A stretch of DNA of 64,000 bases. Origin: Rhizopus arrhizus. Taxonomy: Eukaryota > Mucoromycota > Mucoromycetes > Mucorales > Rhizopodaceae. Location of the stretch: assembly GCA_024220505.1 (NCBI GenBank), contig JAKZZE010000015.1:620001-684000 (forward strand), given 5' to 3'. The notes beneath the pieces are model-generated. The model ran no database searches. It saw only the letters and a list, made by a program, of their open reading frames with translations, and was not told the origin of the DNA. Both the position numbers and the translations under genes were made by a program. Positions 1 through 9,408 of this stretch are shown piece after piece; position 1 is the stretch's first letter; each line of letters starts with the position of its first letter.

Positions 1-2
1 TC

Positions 3-1131
3 ATTTAAAATATAAATGTGGGTATGATGTACTACGCAACCTTTTTTTTTTTTTTTTCTTTTTTTTTTTTTGTATTCATTACTGCTAATCTAAAATGCTT
101 ACTGACAAACACAATCAAAAGATCTTTGTTTCATCATCGTCACACATCCAATTTCCCCCTTTCTAAAAACCTAGTCTCCCTTTTAATAAAGTGACCCGAT
201 GAATGTTTCATTCTAAAAAAAAAGTGGTGTTACTCATCCCAAAAAGTCAGACGAGAAATGTGTCAAAGGATGAATGATGCAAACAGGTATCCAAGTCTAA
301 TTTTTTTTTTTTTCATCCAATCAATCCATTCATTTTCTTGTAAAGAGAAGGAATGATTTTATTCACGTCAAGTATTTATGGTATGAGAAACAGCATCCGT
401 AGGTAATTCGGGAAAGCAAAGGACTCTTCCTTTCACAAGAGGTTCATAGTGATCAGACACCTTTATCACAAATGGTGGTGATATACAAAGCGCAATTGTA
501 CCACTCTTCTGTCCATCCTCATCTTCCATCACATTCGCATCAAATGTCTGTACGCCTTCTTTTACATCCATCGCAGTAATATACGCCTCTTGTCCCTTGA
601 TGGCATATCCTAGATCTACTACTTTTTCTACCAACTGACGTAACCTGAGACTATACGCTTGCTGCTTCTTCAACAACCCTAGATTGTCTGCAGGAGCGGA
701 CAGATAGCTCTTTGGGTATGACTTTTGCAATCCACGATAGATGTGATGCCAGTTGCGTTCCACGCTCTTTTTCCGTCTTTCTTCGATATCGTCTGTCTTG
801 CTGTTGACGATCAAGAGAGAGAGCTCTTGACGTAATCGAACAAGGAAAAAGGAGGACGGGTCATGGTGATCGAACCAGTCCTGAATTTCTAAAAACTCTG
901 CATGACATGACAGCCCTGGGAAATGGTTCGTATTCAGATTTTGAACAAGGACGTCCATCATAAACTTTTCTGTTAGCAGCAAAATACGCTCTGAACTCAG
1001 ATAAGGATCCCCTCATCTTTCGATCGTCTCTGTCAGATTGAGCCAGAGCGTACTTGGTTTTTCTGTCGTTGTCTTTGGTTCAGCAAAAGGTAGTAACTCT
1101 TGTGCGAGCTCCTTTATTTCTATTCTGAGAT
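3..1131. repeat. Direct repeat copy A (pairs with 12476-13605)
   Basis: This block matches 12476-13605 in the same orientation. From its start to about 1012 I see no difference except in the lengths of two poly-T runs near 42-71. From 1013 to 1131 there are about eight substitutions in 120 bases, and the match ends abruptly after 1131. It covers the 3' part and downstream flank of the coiled-coil gene at 12842-14207. The window begins inside the repeat, so its left limit is unknown. It could be a real segmental duplication or an assembly duplication; the clustered substitutions and the unrelated sequence beyond 1131 favour a real one. Confidence 0.93.
368..1131 (-). pseudogene. Truncated 3' copy of the coiled-coil protein gene
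   Basis: This is the partial copy of the gene at 12842-14207. From 982 down to 368 it encodes the same C-terminal 204 residues. Upstream of that it carries an in-frame stop: a Leu codon TTA in the intact copy reads TGA here, within the sequence coding ETIER-L-GDP. The N-terminal half and first exon are missing because homology ends at 1131, so no full-length product is possible. The junction abuts the kinase fragment that runs rightwards from about 1210, so two unrelated genes are broken at one point. The function of the parent is unknown. Confidence 0.85.
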
Positions 1132-1209
1132 TATTGCAGTAAGAATTATTATTTATAGTCATAAAAGCATCATTTGTCTAGAAGATAATTTCTCTTTTTT
1201 ATTTTGTAG

Positions 1210-2092
1210 ATTTAAAGGTAAAGTCTTATTAAAGAAGAAGAATATCACTAATTTCTGTAAATCAGCCTAATGCTATTTTGCTAGCGTCTCAGACAGAGAG
1301 AATCAGAGCAGTTATTTCAGATTTTAGCTTGTCTGTCTACAAGCTAAAAAAAGAGCAGTGTATGGCCAGGCAACCATGGTGCAGCAGCGTAATTGACTTG
1401 TCTTTCAGTTCCTATAGTATCCGAGCATTGATCAACTCATTTTATTCATAGCAATTACTCACCTGAAATAATTAGGAAAGGGAATTACGATGAGGGAGTT
1501 GATTGCTGGCACACAGGCCTGGTATTTTACCAAATGCTGTCTGGAAAACATCCTTTTTATCATGAATTGATGTTTTCAAATATTATGCAAGATTTGAGAG
1601 GTGCGATTTTAGAGCAAGTACCAGACACGAGTGTTACAGGGACTGAGTCCTCTAAGCTCCTTTGTAAGTCTTACAGATAGCTCTTGCTGTTCTTAATAAA
1701 CACCTACGACCTATTGTTTAGGCAAGCAAGTCATCTTAGGCTTGCTTCACAAGGGCTGCAAGGAGAGACTCACTTCTTGGAAGACAATAAAGACAGGCTG
1801 GGTTGAGGGAATTGTGGTTGAAAACCCACATTTTCTCAACCAATATTACATCATGAAGGAGCATTATGTCTCCGAGCATGATCACTGGTTCGTCAATGTT
1901 GTTGTTGGCCGTTCCAAAAAAGACAACTATCTGTGTGTCATTGTGCGTGCAAACGACATCAGAGCTGGACAATCAACGCTCAATGAGATTGATCCTCTTT
2001 ACAAAAGTTCTCTGGAGTATTTTGAGATGGATGAATGTCAGCTGAGGGATTTGGAACAATCCCTCAAGGAACAAATTTTAACAAGAAAATAG
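1210..2092 (+). pseudogene. Protein kinase C-lobe fragment, 5' truncated
   Basis: Kinase-like exons can be joined with GT-AG introns: 1210-1217 (DLK), 1266-1378, 1452-1663 and 1722-2092. Visible kinase landmarks are DLKPNAILL, DFSLS in place of DFG, NYSPEI in the APE position, YDEGVDCW, and LHKGCKERL with the late conserved Arg. A C-terminal extension of about 90 residues has no recognised domain. The N-lobe with the glycine loop and catalytic Lys is absent, and I cannot find an HRD motif upstream of DLK. The 5' side ends at the duplication junction near 1131. The open, spliceable frames suggest recent truncation. The family within the kinases is not clear. Confidence 0.6.
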
Positions 2093-2451
2093 AACAAAGA
2101 CCCTTGAACAATATGGGCTCTGAGACTTTGGCTATTGTGATAGACAAATTGGAATCAAAGTGGTTGAAAGTGGGCTCAGGAACATAATTTTTTTTTCGCT
2201 CTAATTTAAGAGCCAATGGCTCTGTTGACTCTGGAAGCTTTGTAGGTTTGAAGCCATCTTTCAAACAATAAAGGTTTTCACAAGTAGAACTTTATCATAA
2301 AAAAAAAAGGTGTAGCATAAGCTTTATTTGTTTTTTTTTAGTATAGCATAAAATCAAGTATCACTATTGAAGCATAATATATATAATAACATATTTTACA
2401 CTTGGGTGGGATATTGTGAACGTTTGTCATATAGCAGTCCTCAGTGTTAAG

Positions 2452-3658
2452 CTAATCAGTTTTTCTTTTCTTGGGAGCAGTGGTTTTTTGAATGTAAAAG
2501 CATGGAGGGATTGGTCCTTTGCCAGAATTATCAGCGAACCCAAGTGTTAGTGGAGCTTGATCATTAATTAGGAGTGAGTAAGTCTTCTCCATAAGAAGTT
2601 TTGCCTTATAGACCACTTCTATAATTGGCAACATTCTTCTATCAAACTCTTGGACCACTTCAGGGAACCTAAGAGGTGCTAGTCTGCTTACACGGCAAAC
2701 ATAACCGGCAGGCGAGTCAACGACCATTAACGTTAGTTTTGTTTCTACAATTGAATGAATATATAACTGTCAGCTCATTTGTTTTTCATGTTTTTAAAAT
2801 TTTATGATGTTATGCAATACCCATCAGAAGGAATCCTGCTACAGCTAATTCACGAACAAGTGAAGGAAAAGAATTAGTCATATGGACAAACATGTCTTTC
2901 ATGACTTTGGGCATCTTGAATGTACCTTCAGTCAACTCTTTTGTGTTGTTGTACACGCCAAATCGTCCACATTCGGTACAGCCAAATTCCATTGAATTTG
3001 CCTTGAACAGCATATCAACTTTACGGCCAGGAGTCTTTCTTGCTATTTGGTCGATACTAGCAATAGTCCTATTAATGTTACGACTGTCAGCAGAAGCATT
3101 GCTAGACTTCTCACCACTAAAAAAGAAAAGTTAACATCTCGATAAAATGAAAAGCAATTAAAATACCTTCTACAGTCGATACAAGAATGATCAAATACCG
3201 TGTCAATTAAGCTCCAGATACGTTGAAGCACGTCAGTCTCTGTTTGATCGTTCAGAGGGAAGTAGTTAAACATATATAATTTCAAACAATTGTATATTGT
3301 AGCTTGTGCCCATTCGCAAGAAGGTTCTTTCAGTGGATGAAACTCATCCTTTTTGAATTTTTCATAAAGGCTGTCAATCTTGTTTGTTGATTTAAAAGAA
3401 TCGATATATTCCTGGAGATTTTCAGGTAAATCGTCGAGCTGCTTCAGTCTGTATGTCCTGATTTCTTGCAGATCTTCTGAAGAAAACACGTCCTCCCAGC
3501 ATTTGTCAGTACTATCAAAAATAATAGAATGACATGGACTAAAAAATTAAGGAGTTAGTGCCTGTTTAACATTAAAAAGTATCACTGGACACTTACTGTG
3601 CTTCCGTCCATTTTTTTTTGAATAATTTTGGACATTTGTGTGAGGTTAAATTGCCCAT
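2452..3658 (-). CDS. Mucorales-type multi-copy family protein, unknown function
   Basis: A four-exon model is continuous: 3658-3597, 3538-3167, 3116-2821 and 2744-2452, giving 340 aa. Introns are 58, 50 and 76 nt with GT-AG ends. Landmarks are LDDLPENLQEYIDSF, LNDQTETDVLQRIWS, GEKSSNAS, a CTECG motif, NNTKEL and VVDSPAGYVCRV. From memory this pattern belongs to a large family of hypothetical proteins in Mucorales genomes; no catalytic domain is evident. The start at 3658 is forced by an upstream stop, but related proteins seem to carry a longer N-terminus that lies here in other frames (3719-4018). The gene may therefore be a 5'-frameshifted copy rather than a complete one. Confidence 0.6.
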
Positions 3659-3718
3659 CTTTTAGAAAACAATTTGACCACTTTCTGAAAATATACTGCA
3701 TTTTAAAATGAACTTCTT

Positions 3719-4018
3719 TCATGAAGATGGCCGAGGAGGTATTGTAGATGACTCTGGTAGAGAAGCAGTTGCTTTTATTGTAGATCCATCCTTCCGCCTA
3801 ACAAATTTGACGATTCCACTTTCTATTATTTTGTTCAATTTGTCCTCCAGTATCATTTGTCGATTATTATAGGACATGATCGTTTTCATCTTATCCCACT
3901 CTTTGTGCCAGCTTTTAGAAAACATGGTCTTAATCACTCTCTGTCTATCATGCAAACCATTCATAAAGCCTTTGACCATTTCGCTTTTGTAGTTGATTTT
4001 TTTTCTCTGTCTTTTCAA
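3719..4018 (-). pseudogene. Probable degraded N-terminal exon of the same family
   Basis: A 99-residue reading frame, basic and charged, lies just upstream of the family gene at 2452-3658 on the same strand. Its frame stops near 3719, while the next frame stays open towards 3590 with an unrelated-looking but coding-like sequence (EVHFKMQYIFRKWSNCF). A single-base frame change near 3735 would join the two, and another would enter exon 1 of the gene downstream. I read it as the original 5' part of that gene, now frameshifted. It could instead be an independent short gene. The link rests on position and composition, not on a database match. Confidence 0.4.
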
Positions 4019-4137
4019 AACCTGTTATTGCTTTCTCTATCAAATCCTCTCATGACAATCCCTGCCGCTCATTGACTAGGACGTTATCCAAGATTCCTGA
4101 CGGCCAACTTCTTCATCTTTGATACTACAACTAGCCG

Positions 4138-4173
4138 ACATGATACACAAGAAAGTGGACATGATACATAGTG
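4138..4173. repeat. Copies of a ~20-bp motif found at element ends
   Basis: Two adjacent degenerate copies of a unit reading GTGGACATGATACATAAGAA. The same unit recurs at 4837-4866, in inverted orientation at 6510-6572 (three copies), and at 8400-8446. It therefore marks the ends of both inverted-repeat elements. This site has no visible element attached and may be a leftover end. Confidence 0.6.
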
Positions 4174-4836
4174 ACAAAGTCGGATTTTGGTCGGGAGTCG
4201 CCTTTGATTCCTTTTTGATTTTTAAAGTTTATTTTGTATTCAAAAGATGCTTCTTTTCATGGCGATTCTAATGGTATGCTTTTCGGTGTGGTTGGATAAC
4301 TCTAACGGACGTTATGGAAGAAAATGTAAAAGAAAATAAGGGGAAAGGAAAATAATCAGCTTCACCGCATCGAGAATTGAAAAGACACACGTCACAATTG
4401 GCCGACATCATTTTTCTTACCTATTGTTTTCTACTCTCACAAGATACAATAAGAAGACGATCTTTGGACGCATTATTCACCCAATATGCCAGCACACTAA
4501 ACACAAAAGAACACCATAAAGATCAACATGAAGACGAATACTCAATTGATACATCATTTACTTTATTTATCAAAATCACCATAATCCTCTTTACATTTGT
4601 ATATTTTCTCCAATTGTTGTCAAGTGATAAGAAAAGGCTTTCTTCCCGTTAAAATTAATTTTGGGTGCCGAGTATATTCTTTTTGCATGCTCAAGCAATT
4701 GAAGTCAAGAACTAGTGTTAATCTTGTTGTTATTGTACATTAATAGTCTCTTACAGTCTTCTATTAATTGGTTTTGTTATCACTTCACCGTATAGCGAAA
4801 TTAGCCATAACATACATATTAGTAACTGCCAATAGG

Positions 4837-5057
4837 AAAGTGGACATGATGTACAAGAAAGTGGGCGTATACAAAATGGAAGTTTTGCTTCAGTGCTTTT
4901 TTCTCTTACAAAAAATAAAAATAATTATCACTCGCGACCAAGTTTTATGCATACTTTTCTGCGTCGAATTCACCCCCGAAAATGTTGTTCGCTATGGGCA
5001 GAAAATTGGTGATTTTGGCGAAATTGATATTTGTTACGAAAAGGATCCGAAGAAGCC
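4837..5057 (+). repeat. Left inverted arm of the element
   Basis: This arm aligns to the reverse complement of 6356-6529. Shared stretches run from the 20-bp motif through a block encoding MEVLLQ and on to DPKKP. It holds about 47 bases, around 4969-5015, that the right arm lacks. Confidence 0.8.
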
Positions 5058-6192
5058 ATTCTTAAATTCAATTGTAAAAATCAATGGAGATCCATTCGCT
5101 TACCAAAGATATGCCATCAGCGCTCCAACAAATGTGTTTGAGAAAGCCTCAAATGAAATATTATGTAAGCTGCATGAGCAATTGTAAATAACTTATTTTT
5201 TAAAATGCAGCATCTGAGACACAAGTAGTGCAGTTTCTAAATGAAACGCATTTACCCATTAAGCCAGGCAATAGCCACTACAAAGAACAAAAATTGACGA
5301 TGAACGAAGTGATGGCTAATGTGTCATGTTTTACCAGCTTTTTTGAAAAAAAGTCTGCTCTTTCCTTCGCTAAGTGGTGTTACAAGCGCAAGCTGGCCTT
5401 TACTGAGAGCAAAGAAAGCTGAAAAGTCACGAAGGGTAACTCTGGGTCGAAATTGAAATTTTACATGCTGTATGTCCTGGAAAAAGAGCTTATGAGTAAG
5501 ATATACGTGGTGGCCAAGCGGAAGATGCGCTGACGTTAATTGTTTTGTAGATAGCGTCTGTTTAAGCATCATCAATTACTTTCCTGCCTATAAATCGCAT
5601 ATCATGAAGATCAAAGATGATGGCTTTCAAGTAATAGGATATGCAAGGAAATCCCCTGGAGAAGAAAGCGAATAAGTTCGCATTCGCCTTCTTCAGACAA
5701 TGGTTGACCGCCTTTACGAAAGGTCACTAGTTGACGAGGTTTTCGTTTCGCCTTGCTCTAAAGTATCCGATCCCATGAAGGCGAGGGATTCGAAAGTTAA
5801 ACAAGCAACCCTAAAGAAAATATCAAGAGTACGAGGTACCACCAAGGGTAAGTAATAATTTAGTAACTATGACAAGCTTACAAATTTCTTTAGATATGAT
5901 TGAATACATAAAAAAATCTGACAAGAAAATTTGCCTCGTTGCGATTGACTTCGCAGGGCTCACCACAAACTGTAGTGACCTGCAAAGCTTTGTCAAGTAA
6001 TGTATAACTTGTAATATGAAAATGACAAATAATAATATCAGTAGTGAGCATGAATAATTGGATAAGACCATAATTGACAACCTTCCTTGGGAAAATGAAG
6101 TGACGATCATTGATAGAAAAGAAATTGAAAAGAATGAAGAGGTGCTACAAATGTTTGATTGCAGAGAAAAACCAATTCAGAGGTCTAAATAA
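4846..6192 (+). pseudogene. Decayed serine-recombinase-like (resolvase-type) ORF
   Basis: Coding blocks on the plus strand are broken by stops and probable introns: 4846-5187, 5215-5421, 5604-5850, 5894-5997 and 6040-6192. The fourth-quarter block contains IGYARKSPGEE followed by an Arg-rich LLQTMVDRLYERSLVD segment. The Y-x-R-x-S pattern is what the catalytic Ser region of IS607-like or resolvase-type serine recombinases looks like. A later block reads KKICLVAIDFAGLT, ending with MFDCREKPIQRS. In-frame stops at 5420 and 5672 and a frame change near 5425-5600 make it inactive. The recombinase call is tentative because the rest of the catalytic domain is divergent. Confidence 0.4.
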
Positions 6193-6355
6193 ATAGATTC
6201 TTTATTTCATTGACTATAGCTTGACGTTAAGTTTTTTTGCTTGCTCCTGTAGCAATTTTTTATTGTTTACATCAGCCTTGTTTTCAGAGGAAGGCACTGG
6301 GTATGGATGGTACGTGGATGAAGCCTTATGAATTTGGCTTATAAGGGCTAAAAGG

Positions 6356-6529
6356 GGCTTCTTCGGATCCTTTTCGTAACAAATATCAATTTCGCCAAAA
6401 TCAGCAGAAAAGCATACATAAAACTTGGTCGCGAGTGATAATCATTTTTATTTTTTGTAAGAGAAAAAAGCACTGAAGCAAAACTTCCATTTTGTATACG
6501 CCCACTTTACTATGTATCATGTCCACTTT
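6356..6529 (-). repeat. Right inverted arm of the element
   Basis: This arm is the reverse complement of the left arm at 4837-5057. Beyond the arm the reading frame continues on the minus strand to a stop near 6222 as a different C-terminus rich in Lys and Gln. The right arm is therefore a truncated, divergent copy of the same 5' coding end. Confidence 0.75.
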
Positions 6530-6573
6530 CTTATGTATCATGTCCACTTTCTTATGTATCATGTCCATTTTCT

Positions 6574-8397
6574 TGTGTACAGTCAAACCTATAGAATTTG
6601 GCGTTTTTGAAAAAATAAATGACGAAGTCTCAAAAATGAATGGCCAAAGTAAAAAAGTGATTGGCCGAAATAAAAAATACATTTGTCCCTTTAGCCGAAG
6701 ACAAGTTGGCGCAAAAGCTGCCATTAAGCAATTGGCATATAGAGATAATACTTTGTTAAAAAAAGGGGGATACACTTAGAAAGGAGCTTTATTGAAGCAG
6801 TCGATGATTTGACGCTTGGAATGACTACAGAAGCCATGAAGATCACTGATGAGCACATCGTTACAGGCATCTGCAATTCTACTAGATAGATTTTGTCTGT
6901 CATCAATCGATCGCGCTTTATTTTTCCTTTAACTATGACCCAGAATTGTTCAATTGGATTTAACTCGGGCAAGTAAGGCGGCAGGTACATAACCCTATAT
7001 CCTCTGTTTTCAATCTTGCGAATCATAGGTTTTGATTTATGAATAGAAGCATTATCAAGGACTAAATAATGTCCTTTCATACCGTCATCCATATCCATTA
7101 TGTCAAGGAGCTCGTTAATGAATTTAACAAAGTGAGCAGTTGTAGTGCCTTTAGCTACTGGTTTATTACTCATGTCGTCATCCTTAGTTGACATATTAGC
7201 TTTGTCGATTTCAGCTGCAGCCCTTTTCTTTCCACTGTTGGATTTTCTTTTCTTCTTAGCTGCCTCTGTCACTCTTCTTGATGGAGGCTTTTTCATAACA
7301 ACGTGCATGACAGTGGATGAATGTATGGCACCAATCACAGTATGAGAGGACGATCTAGTTTTTGGCTGCTTTACTATAGCAGTGCTTCTATATTTTGATC
7401 TAGCCTAATTGTATCTCATGTTGATATTGAATCCAGCTTGTTCGATGAAAATACGGTTTCTTGTATAATCCAGATCAGAGCCCTTCCATTTCATAAACCA
7501 TTCAATATCTCGTTTGTAAGTTCTCTGCCGAATTCCTCACTTCAGCCTCAAAACAGGCTTCTTGATTGTTATGAACATTGTATTTCTCAAGTGATTGTTG
7601 AGTTGAGACTTTGATATGGTGAAGTCTTCAGATTTCTTCGTCAAACTCCCCATAATATCATCTGAGACTAGCTGTGGGTCGTTGTCCAGAAGCCCATTAA
7701 TGTACTCGTTGTGTGCAGTGGTAAATGAGCTTTTTGGACCACTGTTTTGTTCTGACTTTTTATAAGCAATGTCTTCTATTTCATTGTAAAGGTGCCATCA
7801 TACCACAGCCGAGCGGTAATTGATGTTCAAGCCTCTTGCAACTTTACTCACTACACCGCGCTTCACTGGTTGCTCAAGCATGCGATCGATAAAAGTTTCC
7901 CTTGTGAGGTCGCTGTAGTTGTTGTAAGAGCTGGCTTGCTTGGGCTTTTCAGATCTCGGCTGATTTTTAATCGAAACTTCCTCAATCATCTTTTCGGAAC
8001 GCTTAGTACTCAAGTATTTTTCTCTACTGGTAATATTCTCAAGGATAATGTTAGGATTAATAATATCTGACAAAATGCCTTTCATTGGATCATAAATTTT
8101 TTCACATTGTTCATTATAAAGGTTTTCAAACCCATCTTTGTAGAAAAAAGCGCTCATTATGCGTAAGAGAAAGAGGTGATAAATTCGAGCTCAAGATATA
8201 TATATATATATAAAACGTAAATAAGACATTGCTTTTGTGCCAACTTTAGTTAGTGCTTAGTGGCATTTGTCTTCGGCTAAAGGGACAAATGTATTTTTTA
8301 TTTCGGCCAATCACTTTTTTACTTTGGCCATTCATTTTTGAGACTTCGTCATTTATTTTTTCAAAAACGCCAAATTCTGTAGGTTTGACTGTACACA
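6574..8397. mobile_element. Tc1/mariner-like element with 131-bp TIRs
   Basis: The inverted repeats 6574-6704 and 8267-8397 match over 131 bp, with one visible mismatch (atag versus acag). Each begins with TGTGTACAGTCAAACC, and the ACAGTCAAACC core is typical of Tc1/mariner ends. Outside each end lie copies of the 20-bp GTGGACATGATACATAAGAA motif (6510-6572 and 8400-8446). They may be the true outermost part of the ends. The interior holds a DDE transposase gene on the minus strand with several disabling changes. The element is non-autonomous now, but the TIRs are well preserved. Confidence 0.85.
6776..8157 (-). pseudogene. Tc1/mariner-family DDE transposase, disabled
   Basis: Reading from 8157 down, an N-terminal DNA-binding-like region is followed by FIEQAGFNINMR, where the first catalytic Asp-Glu (usually DEAGF) reads Glu-Gln. 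Next come HTVIGAIHSS, HYLVLDNASIHKS with the second Asp, and LPPYLPELNPIEQFW with the third acidic residue. Disabling changes are a TGA after RSAVV near 7796, a frame change near 7545, a TAG replacing Trp in the segment after INMRYN (near 7408), and a frame change near 6880 before the C-terminal block ending NKAPF. The original product would be roughly 450 aa. It acts on the TIRs that flank it. Confidence 0.8.
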
Positions 8398-8719
8398 AAA
8401 AAATGGACATGATACGTAAGAAAGTGGATACGATACATAGTAAAATGGACTCCGATTACGAGTGAAAGGTAATGCCCAGTTAAACCACGATTATACCAAC
8501 AATTATACAACGATATTTTACATTAGCGAACTATTAGGTTACAGCCTTTTCTTTGGAACTCTATACTGAACGAGGTACCCACTTTAGCAAATGATCGTAC
8601 GGTGGAATCGCTCTCAACAATTTCGAAATCAACGAACATGGCAGAAATTCTCTTTAAGGAAATTCATACAGTTGGGAAGTACAAACAATTGTCATTCGCG
8701 AATTTTTATTGACTAATCT

Positions 8720-9187
8720 CGGATCAAAGCCTTCTGGAACGCACCTATGCTCCTACAAGCGCGATCGGTGTGGTGTAGGGTGCTCAACTCCAAGCTACCC
8801 ATAATGTCCTAACTGTATCACATTCATAAAGCCAAACCCTCTCAATGCAAGCTGTGCCATGTAGATGAAGATACAATTGAATATTTTATGGTCTTCTGTC
8901 CCCCCAAACAATCCGTTTGGGATTCCGTTCTTCAAAGCTTCTCCCTTGAACTTCCATTGCAACCGGAACATCTATGAATTCTTCTTCGCTTGCTTAACCC
9001 TCCACCTTCATTTCCTGCTTACAAAGTCTAGCATTTATTCACAGTCGCTTCATCCTCCTTATGGTTCATTTGGTACTTTCACTGGCAGTTTGTCTTTCAA
9101 GACGTTCCTTACCAACCAAATATAATTATTTCTAAAATCGCATCTCAAGTCTCCATCCTTATGAATGACCATCCATTACTTGACTAA
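8720..9187 (+). pseudogene. Non-LTR retrotransposon (LINE) ORF2 C-terminus
   Basis: One frame of 156 codons is interrupted by three stops. It reads like the C-terminal zinc-knuckle tail of LINE reverse transcriptases: CKLCHVDEDTIEYFMVFCPP, then VWDSVLQSF, then IIISKIASQVSILMND. The C-x2-C ... H ... C spacing is the basis of the call. No reverse transcriptase core is left upstream, so this is a 5'-truncated copy, as is usual for LINE insertions. Confidence 0.65.
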
Positions 9188-9408
9188 TTAAGTGAAATTT
9201 ATCATCATTCTTATTTGAATTCCTATACTCATCATACGCCTTGTTTATATTGTTCATAATCTGGGCACACCACTCTGCGATGTGTGACTCAAAGTTTAAT
9301 ACTGTATTTCACTTCAACTTCGACCAAAGCGGCAACTAAAGACTTAAACAATAAATCCGGAATTTACTTCCTTACAAAAAGCAATTATAATTATATTAAA
9401 GATTGTCT

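Larger units (their letters stand above)
4837..6529. mobile_element. Inverted-repeat element with a recombinase-like ORF
   Basis: The two arms, 4837-5057 and 6356-6529, are inverted copies of each other. They are nearly identical apart from an absence of about 47 bases in the right arm. The arms include coding sequence: both encode the start of one protein family (FGEIDICYEKDPKKP), read inwards on each side. Only the left version continues into the body at 5060-6192. The outermost bases carry the 20-bp motif described at 4138. The structure resembles a DNA transposon with long terminal inverted repeats, now inactive. It abuts the Tc1-like element at 6574 without unique sequence between, so the two may be nested or may have inserted into the same repeat. 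Confidence 0.6.

Noticed and set aside
2064..2264. 66-codon minus-strand ORF after the kinase fragment
   Set aside because: It overlaps the kinase exon antisense and lacks any protein-like pattern; a shadow frame.
4377..4652. 91-codon plus-strand ORF between the family-gene remnant and the element
   Set aside because: One hydrophobic stretch and AT-driven composition; no family, no splice context, and it lies in decayed repeat sequence.
6492..6779. Plus-strand ORF over the left end of the Tc1-like element
   Set aside because: It is a translation of the terminal repeat (the same peptide appears antisense in the right TIR), not a gene.
8253..8465. Plus-strand 70-codon ORF at the right end of the Tc1-like element
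   Set aside because: Also a translation of the inverted repeat itself.
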